Below, piece by piece: positions 7,493-12,380 of a stretch of DNA of 12,380 nt; position 1 is the stretch's first letter, and each line of letters starts with the position of its first letter. A program made the position numbers and the translations under genes. Source of the DNA: SAR324 cluster bacterium (GTDB taxonomy: Bacteria; SAR324; NAC60-12); NCBI GenBank assembly GCA_022448705.1, contig JAKUUF010000037.1:1-12380 (forward strand). The letters are read 5' to 3'. The notes beneath the pieces were generated by a model. That model made no database searches. It was not told the origin of the DNA and saw nothing but the letters and a program-made list of their open reading frames with translations.

Positions 7493-7756
7493 GGATGTGC
7501 TTTTAGCCAGGGACAGGGCTAAACGTGACTTGTAGCGGGCGCCGGTACGTTTGTGCAGAACACCTTTAGTAACAGCTTTATCTATGTTTTTTTGCACATT
7601 GGGATAAGCATCACGTGCCTGTTCTAGATTGCCGCTCTCCTGAAGAAGTCGAAATTTTTTAATGTTTGTTCTAAGATCTGCCCGCATAGAGCGATTATGT
7701 GCTGTACGTTTGGCAGTTTGTCGAACTCGCTTAAGTGCTGATTTGTGATGGGCCAT
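7487..7756 (-). CDS. rpsT: 30S ribosomal protein S20
   Basis: S20 is a primary 16S rRNA binding protein of the small subunit. The 89-residue product is strongly basic and starts MAHHKSALKRVRQ, a typical S20 N-terminus. It continues with RTAHNRSMRADLRTNIKK and the KGVLHKRTGARYKSRL segment near the end. Length is normal. An AAGGA about 7 nt before the ATG is a good Shine-Dalgarno. It lies 15 nt after yraN, so it is probably read through from the upstream block. rpsT is often a single-gene unit elsewhere, so its place at the end of the rplS-rnhB-yraN run is mildly unusual. Confidence 0.96.
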   Translation of the reverse strand: MAHHKSALKRVRQTAKRTAHNRSMRADLRTNIKKFRLLQESGNLEQARDAYPNVQKNIDKAVTKGVLHKRTGARYKSRLALSLAKSTSS

Positions 7757-7771
7757 AAGTTTTTCCTTTTT

Positions 7772-8131
7772 TTAAAAAGCGTTTACAAAATGATCAATCT
7801 CAGGCGTTGTTTTGCCTGCCAACTGCACTGCAATTACATCGAATCTGGGTTGCAGGTGCATGAGGTGCTTTTGACTGAGATAATGTTCACCCAGCATTCT
7901 CAGTTTCTCAATTTTTTTTGCAGTTACTGACAAAGACGGGTGAAGTCCGGTTCTGTTTCTGCGCGTTTTTACTTCGCAAAATACAAGATATTCCCTGTGT
8001 TCCGCAACAATGTCAATCTCACCAATTCTGGAGCGGTAATTACGTTCTACAATGCTGTATCCCTGCTCTTTCAAAAAATCACAGGCAATCTCTTCTCCTG
8101 TTCTTCCTGTGTGCTGCCGTTCCTTTGTCAA
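7772..8131 (-). CDS. yraN: UPF0102 family protein YraN (predicted nuclease-like fold)
   Basis: The 119-residue product matches the YraN/UPF0102 family, whose cellular role is not well established. It contains TGEEIACDFLKEQGYSIVERN near the start, then GEIDIV at 37-42 and CEVKTRRN at 52-59. Asp40, Glu53 and Lys55 form the D...ExK arrangement of restriction-endonuclease-like folds; nuclease activity is inference. The family often follows rnhB, as here. The start appears to be TTG at 8131, which overlaps the rnhB stop as TTGA. No ATG or GTG lies close by in frame that would keep the conserved N-terminus, so translation is probably coupled to rnhB. Start choice is moderately certain and identity is firm. 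Confidence 0.9.
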   Translation of the reverse strand: MTKERQHTGRTGEEIACDFLKEQGYSIVERNYRSRIGEIDIVAEHREYLVFCEVKTRRNRTGLHPSLSVTAKKIEKLRMLGEHYLSQKHLMHLQPRFDVIAVQLAGKTTPEIDHFVNAF

Positions 8132-8766
8132 AGCAAATTAGTCTGTACTGGTTTGAGCCTGAAAGAACGCCTGTGTATTGGAGACAGTCCATGCTCAGCA
8201 ATTGCTTCCCGGTGCTGCCTGGTGGGATATCCCTTGTGACGCTCAAAGCCCCATTGAGGATACTTTTCCCCAAATTCAACCATCTTCCTGTCCCGTGTCA
8301 CTTTCGCCAGAATCGAAGCCGCGGCAATACTTTTGGAAAGACAATCCCCTTTTACTACTGCCTGACCCTGGATGTTCGTGACGGGATAACGATTACCGTC
8401 AACCAGCAGATAATCCGGAGCAGGCTCAATTTCAGCTGAACAACGCTGCATCCCGACCATTGTGGCCTGCAGGATATTTAACCGGTCAATTTCCTGCGGA
8501 GAAACCGAGACTATCTTAAATGCTGAAGATTCTGCACAAATCAAGTCGAACAGCTCCTGCCTTTTTTTAGCGGGAAGCTGCTTTGAATCATTGAGCTCAA
8601 ACTCGGTATTCCAATTTTTTCCTAAAATAACTGCAGCAACAACGACTGGTCCGGCAAGCGGTCCTCTTCCTGCTTCATCGATACCTGCAATCTTGCTGAA
8701 TCCGCGACTATAAGCCGCATTTTCAAACTCAAGTGTCGGTCTGAATATCTTCTGCAGGACGCGCAT
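8128..8766 (-). CDS. rnhB: Ribonuclease HII
   Basis: RNase HII cuts RNA in RNA-DNA hybrids and starts removal of single ribonucleotides from DNA. The 212-residue product has GIDEAGRGPLAGPVV with metal-binding Asp30 and Glu31, LLVDGN with Asp123, and VKGDCLSKSIAAASILAKVTRD with Asp141, giving the full catalytic DEDD set. The C-terminal ERHKGYPTRQH motif is also present. I chose ATG 8766 because AAGGA lies 8 nt upstream (8779..8775). A GTG at 8808 in the same frame would add 14 unconserved residues. The chosen start lies inside rplS and overlaps its last 38 bases. The stop overlaps the yraN start by 4 nt. Confidence 0.95.
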   Translation of the reverse strand: MRVLQKIFRPTLEFENAAYSRGFSKIAGIDEAGRGPLAGPVVVAAVILGKNWNTEFELNDSKQLPAKKRQELFDLICAESSAFKIVSVSPQEIDRLNILQATMVGMQRCSAEIEPAPDYLLVDGNRYPVTNIQGQAVVKGDCLSKSIAAASILAKVTRDRKMVEFGEKYPQWGFERHKGYPTRQHREAIAEHGLSPIHRRSFRLKPVQTNLL

Positions 8767-9115
8767 TAATGCGTTCCTTGATTCGAGCTGCTTTTCCTTT
8801 ACGTGCACGCAAGTAATAAAGTTTTGCCTGACGTACTCTCCCTATTTTGATGACATCAATACTTTCAATTCTAGGAGAATGAAGCGGGAAAATACGTTCT
8901 ACACCATACCCCTGTGTAACTTTTCGCACAGTAAAGGTGGCCTTGTTGTTTCGTGCACCGCCATGTTTGCTGATAATGACACCCTCAAAGGCCTGAATGC
9001 GTTCTTTGTTTCCTTCCGTAATCCGGTAATTAACCCGAACATTTGAACCTACCCGTAAGTCCGGCAATTCGCTGCGCAATTGAGATTGCTCAGTTACTTC
9101 CATTGCAGTAGACAT
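8729..9115 (-). CDS. rplS: 50S ribosomal protein L19
   Basis: L19 lies at the interface of the ribosomal subunits. The 128-residue product contains the family core: VGSNVRVNYRITEGNKERIQ, then FEGVIISKHGGARNN, then GVERIFPLHSP and KLYYLRARKGKAARI. It has a short non-conserved acidic tail (AEDIQTDT), so it is slightly longer than the common length of about 115. The ATG at 9115 follows an A/T-rich leader without a Shine-Dalgarno. An in-frame ATG four codons later is an alternative. The last 38 bases also encode the start of rnhB. It is separated from trmD by 122 bp, more than the spacing between its neighbours. Confidence 0.97.
   Translation of the reverse strand: MSTAMEVTEQSQLRSELPDLRVGSNVRVNYRITEGNKERIQAFEGVIISKHGGARNNKATFTVRKVTQGYGVERIFPLHSPRIESIDVIKIGRVRQAKLYYLRARKGKAARIKERINARPAEDIQTDT
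8775..8779 (-). promoter_or_regulatory. Shine-Dalgarno of rnhB inside rplS
   Basis: AAGGA sits 8 nt before the ATG at 8766, within the rplS coding sequence. It decides the rnhB start between that ATG and the upstream GTG at 8808. Confidence 0.6.
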
Positions 9116-9160
9116 TTTATTATTTTTTGTGAAAGTTTAAGGTTACAGTTTTTAAATATT

Positions 9161-9178
9161 TAACAGAATCATCTGTTA
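9161..9178 (-). promoter_or_regulatory. Stem-loop in the rplS leader
   Basis: TAACAG (9161-9166) and CTGTTA (9173-9178) form a perfect 6-bp stem with a 6-nt loop, about 45 nt before the rplS ATG in the 122-bp trmD-rplS gap. It overlaps a 10-nt palindrome TAAATATTTA (9153-9162). It may be a leader hairpin for rplS or a weak end for trmD transcripts. The A/T-rich tail is not a clear T tract. Confidence 0.25.
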
Positions 9179-9237
9179 TCTCACTTAATGAAGCTCATAT
9201 TTAATTTGAGGAAATTTCATCAAATCGGCAAAATTCT

Positions 9238-9924
9238 TCAAATTAGATCCGGCCGTCTTTTTTTCGTTCGTGAAAAAGCCTGCTGTTGGCGCCATTGAGC
9301 AATTTTTTTATGGTTCCCCGACAGCAATTCTTCCGGAACATCCATGCCAGCATAACTTGCCGGACGTGTATATTGCGGATATTCCAGCAGGGATTGAGAA
9401 AATGATTCCTGTTCAGATGATTCCTGATTACCAAGGAAGCCGGGCAGAAGCCGGCTGACGGATTCAATTATTGCCATAGTAATAACTTCACCGCCCATGC
9501 AAACGAAATCACCTCCGGATATTTCCTCATCCACCAGACTTCTTATTCTTTCATCAAATCCTTCGTAACGTCCGCAGACTAATGTCAAAACAGAGTTGTT
9601 CTGACTCAGTTCTTTTGCCTTTTTTTGAGTGAACGGCTGTCCTTGCGGTGAAACCAATATTGTATGTGTCTCACGTCCCTGGCTTTGATGAAAATTTTTC
9701 TGTTCCTCAAGTGTAAGAGCAACCGGCTCAATTCGCAAAATCATTCCCGGGCCGCCACCGTATGGTGAATCATCTACTTGAAGATGCTTACCAAGCCCGT
9801 GTTTGCGAAAATTTACAAGGCTGACGCTCAGAAGCCCCTTTTCAATTGCACGCTTGATCAGGCTTTCATCCAGGAAAGAAGAAAAAATTTCCGGGAATAA
9901 TGTCAGTACCTCGAAGCGCAACAT
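9238..9924 (-). CDS. trmD: tRNA (guanine37-N1)-methyltransferase
   Basis: TrmD methylates G37 next to the anticodon using S-adenosylmethionine and prevents frameshifting. The 228-residue product has the SPOUT knot elements: SPQG (92-95), CGRYEGFDERI (117-127), EISGGD (134-139) and SRLLPGFLGN (157-166). PQYTRP and LSGNHKKIAQWR of the C-terminal tRNA-binding domain follow. DDSPYGGGPGM (51-61) matches the conserved N-terminal loop. In the linker where E. coli and Haemophilus TrmD have Asp169 in a DSF motif, this protein has ESF, an Asp-to-Glu difference. ATG 9924 is chosen; a GTG immediately before it at 9927 is an alternative. The gene follows rimM after 8 nt. Length and C-terminus are normal. 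Confidence 0.96.
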   Translation of the reverse strand: MLRFEVLTLFPEIFSSFLDESLIKRAIEKGLLSVSLVNFRKHGLGKHLQVDDSPYGGGPGMILRIEPVALTLEEQKNFHQSQGRETHTILVSPQGQPFTQKKAKELSQNNSVLTLVCGRYEGFDERIRSLVDEEISGGDFVCMGGEVITMAIIESVSRLLPGFLGNQESSEQESFSQSLLEYPQYTRPASYAGMDVPEELLSGNHKKIAQWRQQQAFSRTKKRRPDLI

Positions 9925-9932
9925 CACTGTCT

Positions 9933-10463
9933 TCAGCTGGCGACAATCAATCCTGGTAAAGGGTCTATGATCATTCTCTTCGTTTCAACATTCAGTTCCA
10001 GCACCACATGGGGAACGTCCGGAACCAGGAAAGCCGAGCTTCCGTTACTTACTTCATACACATTGTTTGCTCCGGTTTCCAGGAAATCGGTTATTTCTCC
10101 TAAAATCCGGCCTTTTTGATCTTCTACACGGCAACCGATGATTTGGTGCACGAAGACTTCATTGGACTCCAAAGGTTTCAGTTGATCATCAGGCAAAAGC
10201 AATCGGCAACCTTTAAGCACTTCAGCATCGTTGCGGGAATTAATTTCTTCAAAAAGAATAATCCAGCAATTTTTCGACTGATTAATACGTATTATATTTA
10301 AGGCACTTAAACTTCCGGCTTTCTCAAGAAATAATACTTTTTCCTTCAGATAATAATCGGGAGTATCAGTGACGTACCTTGCCCTGACTGCTCCTTTTAT
10401 TCCATGAGCTCCGACAATGGTGGCAATCCATGTATGCTCATCATAATCATTATAATCAGTCAT
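9933..10463 (-). CDS. rimM: 16S rRNA processing protein RimM
   Basis: RimM assists maturation of the 30S head and binds ribosomal protein S19. The 176-residue product has the N-terminal RimM domain with IVGAHGIKGAVRARYVTD (about 16-33) and LLFLE-type strands. A C-terminal PRC-barrel domain follows (VEDQKGRILGEITDFLETG, NNVYEV, LVPDVPHVV, DPLPGL). Length is normal. It follows rpsP after 42 nt and precedes trmD by 8 nt, as in the classical trmD operon. The ATG at 10463 has AAAGG 5 nt upstream, and these bases lie in or beside the 3' arm of a stem-loop (10466-10496). Translation may therefore be damped relative to rpsP, as is known for rimM in E. coli; the mechanism here is inference. Confidence 0.95.
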   Translation of the reverse strand: MTDYNDYDEHTWIATIVGAHGIKGAVRARYVTDTPDYYLKEKVLFLEKAGSLSALNIIRINQSKNCWIILFEEINSRNDAEVLKGCRLLLPDDQLKPLESNEVFVHQIIGCRVEDQKGRILGEITDFLETGANNVYEVSNGSSAFLVPDVPHVVLELNVETKRMIIDPLPGLIVAS

Positions 10464-10465
10464 TT

Positions 10466-10496
10466 CGGCCTTTATCGAAAAAAACGATAAACCCCG
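10466..10496 (-). promoter_or_regulatory. Hairpin covering the rimM ribosome binding region
   Basis: On the minus strand TTTATCG (10491..10485) pairs with CGATAAA (10477..10471) around a loop of seven Ts. Beyond a GG/GG internal loop, CGG (10496..10494) can pair with CCG (10468..10466). The rimM Shine-Dalgarno AAAGG (10473..10469) is partly within the 3' arm, 5 nt before the ATG. The T run is in the loop, so this is not an intrinsic terminator. It looks like a structure that limits rimM initiation. Confidence 0.4.
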
Positions 10497-10505
10497 TAAA
10501 GCTTT

Positions 10506-10748
10506 TTAAACCTTGATATTTGCCAGCTTCATTAATTTACCGACCCGGTCGCTGGGTTGTGCTCCAACTGAGAGCCAGTGCTTTAGGCGCTCCGCATCAA
10601 TCTCAAAACGATTTTCCTTGACCATCGGATTGTAAAATCCAATACGCTCAAGGTACCGGCCGTCACGTTTGCAGCGCTGGTCTGCAACTACAATACGGTA
10701 ATATGGTTTCTTTTTTGCGCCACCTCTGGCGAGACGAATTCTAACCAT
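10506..10748 (-). CDS. rpsP: 30S ribosomal protein S16
   Basis: S16 is an assembly protein of the small ribosomal subunit. The 80-residue product starts MVRIRLARGGAKKKPYYRIV, the classic S16 N-terminus. It continues with VADQRCKRDGRYLERIGFYNP and ends with the AERLKHWLSVGAQPSDRVGKL region. Length is normal for the family. It lies 86 bp after ffh, with no clear terminator in between, and 42 bp before rimM. The KH-domain gene khpA (ylqC), found between rpsP and rimM in many Gram-positive and deltaproteobacterial genomes, is absent here. No strong Shine-Dalgarno is visible before the ATG. Confidence 0.97.
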   Translation of the reverse strand: MVRIRLARGGAKKKPYYRIVVADQRCKRDGRYLERIGFYNPMVKENRFEIDAERLKHWLSVGAQPSDRVGKLMKLANIKV

Positions 10749-10834
10749 GTTAAATATCGCTAATTATTCTGTTTAAGTCTAATACAAGCTATAGGTAAAA
10801 TTGTTGATTAAAAAAATGAAACAGTTTTTATAAA

Positions 10835-12175
10835 TTAACCCGGAATCATGTCCTGCATCATACGCATAGCCTTGCCCGGACTGGAAACTTTTGACAGTTT
10901 CTGCATCATTTTACGCATTTGAGCAAATTGCTTCAGCAGTCGATTTATTTCACTAACAGTTGTCCCGCTTCCTTTGGCGACCCTTAATCTGCGTGAGCCA
11001 TTCATCAGCTTATGGTTTTGCCTTTCCTTAATAGTCATAGAAGAAATTATGGCATCGATCTTAACCAGTTTGTGATCATCAATGTTGGCTTCCTGAAGTG
11101 CTGAAGTATTCATGCCAGGCAACATGCCTAAAACATCCTTCATAGATCCCATTTTGCGCATCGAACGCAACTGGTCTCTGAAATCTTCCAGTGTAAATTC
11201 GTTTCGCTTCAGCTTTTTCTGCATCTGCAGGGCTTCACGTTCGCTGAATGAATCTTCTACTTTTTCTATCAGTGAGAGCATGTCGCCCATTCCCAAAATT
11301 CTTGAAGCAATACGCTCCGGATGAAATGCTTCCAGATTTTCCAGCTTCTCTCCAACAGCAATAAACTTTATCGGTTTTTGGGTAATTGCTCTGATTGACA
11401 GTGCAGCTCCTCCACGGGCATCTCCATCCATTTTTGTCAACATCACTCCGGAGATGTCAAGGCGGTCATTAAAACCCTTTGCTACATTTACTGCTTCCTG
11501 TCCAGTCATTGCATCTGCAACAAAAATAATTTCGTGAGGCATTATGGATAATTTGATTCTGCTTAATTCCTCCATTAATTCCTCGTCAATATGCAAACGC
11601 CCCGCTGTGTCAATAAAAACAATATCAGCTTCTTGTTGCTTTGCCTCGTGCAAACCAAGTTTGACTATATCCAGCGGATTCTGATCATTACGAGACGGGT
11701 AGCAGTAAACACCTAAAGTGTCTGCCAATACCTGAAGCTGTTCGATGGCTGCAGGCCGGTAGATATCTGCAGGAATTAAATAGGGTCGTTTCCCTTCTGA
11801 CTGGTACAGCCTGGCCAATTTGCCTGCAGAAGACGTTTTTCCTGACCCCTGCAGACCAACCATCATTACTGTCAAAGGAGTATCTTCCGTTTCGACAAAA
11901 CCTGAATTTGCACCTCCCATCATTTCTGTCAGCTCTTCATTGACAATTTTTATAAACTGCTGTCCCGGAGTAAGGCTGCCCTGGACTTCCTGACCAATAG
12001 CTCTTTCCTTAATAGAGCGCAGAAAAGCCTTGACCACCCTGTAATTTACGTCAGCCTCAAGCAGTGCCATTTTGACGCTATTTAGAGTTTGGCTTAGATT
12101 CTCTTCCGTCAGGCGCCCCTGGCCACGTACTTTACGCAGAGTACCAGTTAATTTTTCAGAAAGTGTCTCAAACAT
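10835..12175 (-). CDS. ffh: Signal recognition particle protein Ffh (SRP54 GTPase)
   Basis: Ffh binds signal sequences of nascent membrane proteins together with 4.5S RNA and delivers ribosomes to FtsY. The 446-residue product has an N-terminal helical domain (1-90) and a G domain with GLQGSGKT (107-114), DTAGR (189-193), TKMDGDARGG (247-256) and the GEKLENLEAF motif (275-284). The methionine-rich M domain (about 300-446) includes SRRLRVAKGSGTTVSEIN and RMMQDMIPG at the end. All GTPase motifs are intact and length is normal. The ATG at 12175 follows an A/T-rich leader without an obvious Shine-Dalgarno. A promoter candidate lies about 30 nt upstream, so ffh is likely the first gene of the ribosome-related block. 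Confidence 0.98.
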   Translation of the reverse strand: MFETLSEKLTGTLRKVRGQGRLTEENLSQTLNSVKMALLEADVNYRVVKAFLRSIKERAIGQEVQGSLTPGQQFIKIVNEELTEMMGGANSGFVETEDTPLTVMMVGLQGSGKTSSAGKLARLYQSEGKRPYLIPADIYRPAAIEQLQVLADTLGVYCYPSRNDQNPLDIVKLGLHEAKQQEADIVFIDTAGRLHIDEELMEELSRIKLSIMPHEIIFVADAMTGQEAVNVAKGFNDRLDISGVMLTKMDGDARGGAALSIRAITQKPIKFIAVGEKLENLEAFHPERIASRILGMGDMLSLIEKVEDSFSEREALQMQKKLKRNEFTLEDFRDQLRSMRKMGSMKDVLGMLPGMNTSALQEANIDDHKLVKIDAIISSMTIKERQNHKLMNGSRRLRVAKGSGTTVSEINRLLKQFAQMRKMMQKLSKVSSPGKAMRMMQDMIPG

Positions 12176-12204
12176 ATAATTTATTGTAAAATAATTAACA
12201 CATC

Positions 12205-12234
12205 ATTAAATCAAATAATTAGCCTGATTGTCAA
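12205..12234 (-). promoter_or_regulatory. Sigma70-like promoter upstream of ffh
   Basis: On the minus strand a perfect TTGACA (12234..12229) is followed after 18 nt by TTTAAT (12210..12205), five of six positions matching TATAAT. Transcription would start near 12198 and give a leader of about 20 nt before the ffh ATG. The surrounding sequence is very A/T-rich, which raises the chance of a coincidental -10, but the exact -35 is a good sign. Confidence 0.5.
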
Positions 12235-12380
12235 CTTATTTTCCACAAACATTAATTTATAAAAAGTATGAAATCTTATGAATAAATTGTAATATAAAAA
12301 TACAGAAATGTCGGTTTTTCAGTTGGATAGTTTGAAGGGTATCAGACGTATTGTATTTTGTGTATACTTAATTTCCTTTA
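12235..12380. other. A/T-rich right edge, no gene seen
   Basis: These bases upstream of the ffh promoter are strongly A/T-rich. One minus frame is open from the edge for about 20 codons before a TGA, which could be the tail of a gene outside the window, but nothing supports this. No RNA gene or strong repeat is seen. Confidence 0.4.

Noticed and set aside
7918..8439. Plus-strand open frame of 173 codons
   Set aside because: It lies antisense to yraN and rnhB, both firmly identified, and its cysteine-rich translation resembles no family.
8767..8808. GTG start of rnhB at 8808
   Set aside because: ATG 8766 has a good Shine-Dalgarno at 8 nt, and the extra residues are not expected in RNase HII.
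10749..10834. Possible terminator between ffh and rpsP (a T7 run on the minus strand)
   Set aside because: No stable stem precedes the T run.
1..12380. tRNA or rRNA genes, CRISPR arrays, insertion sequences or defence systems
   Set aside because: Reading both strands showed no tRNA-like or repeat-spacer structure, no transposase motifs and no nuclease or toxin cluster apart from the housekeeping rnhB and yraN.

Overview
This is a chromosomal, housekeeping-type window in which every supported gene lies on the minus strand, so transcription runs from the right edge to the left. The genes point to a Gram-negative bacterium. It has a lipopolysaccharide-type family 9 glycosyltransferase, an exported protein that looks like an outer-membrane beta-barrel, and a 'type B' succinate dehydrogenase in the order sdhC-sdhA-sdhB. 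The block ffh-rpsP-rimM-trmD-rplS-rnhB-yraN is common in Proteobacteria and former Deltaproteobacteria. With the B-type SdhCAB it makes a Desulfobacterota- or SAR324-like organism my best guess, but that assignment is inference with low confidence.

Right part (about 12.38-7.49 kb): an AT-rich leader with a good sigma70-like promoter precedes ffh (signal recognition particle GTPase). Then come rpsP (ribosomal protein S16), rimM (16S rRNA processing factor), trmD (tRNA m1G37 methyltransferase), rplS (L19), rnhB (RNase HII), yraN (UPF0102) and rpsT (S20). Spacing is tight from rpsP to trmD and from rplS to rpsT. rnhB starts inside rplS, and yraN starts with TTG on the rnhB stop codon. Several small stem-loops sit between genes; the most interesting covers the rimM ribosome binding region.

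Middle part (about 7.34-4.00 kb): sdhC, sdhA and sdhB are closely packed and encode a complete membrane-anchored succinate:quinone oxidoreductase or fumarate reductase. Four histidines in SdhC are positioned for two hemes, SdhA has the covalent-FAD histidine, and SdhB has cysteines for three iron-sulfur clusters. A nested inverted repeat at the rpsT stop and a separate palindrome lie in the 149-bp gap before sdhC.

Left part (about 3.97 kb to 1): a family 9 glycosyltransferase and glucose-6-phosphate isomerase (pgi) follow sdhB with short gaps (30 and 18 bp) and may be co-transcribed with it. After a gap of about 320 bp with no gene comes an unrecognised exported protein. It has a signal peptide, a beta-rich (possibly Ig-like) domain and barrel-like strands. 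Its reading frame is interrupted by a single in-frame TAA and then stays open to the window edge. This interrupted gene is the most unusual thing in the window. I see no mobile element, CRISPR array, tRNA, rRNA or defence system, and nothing that amounts to a new multi-gene system.
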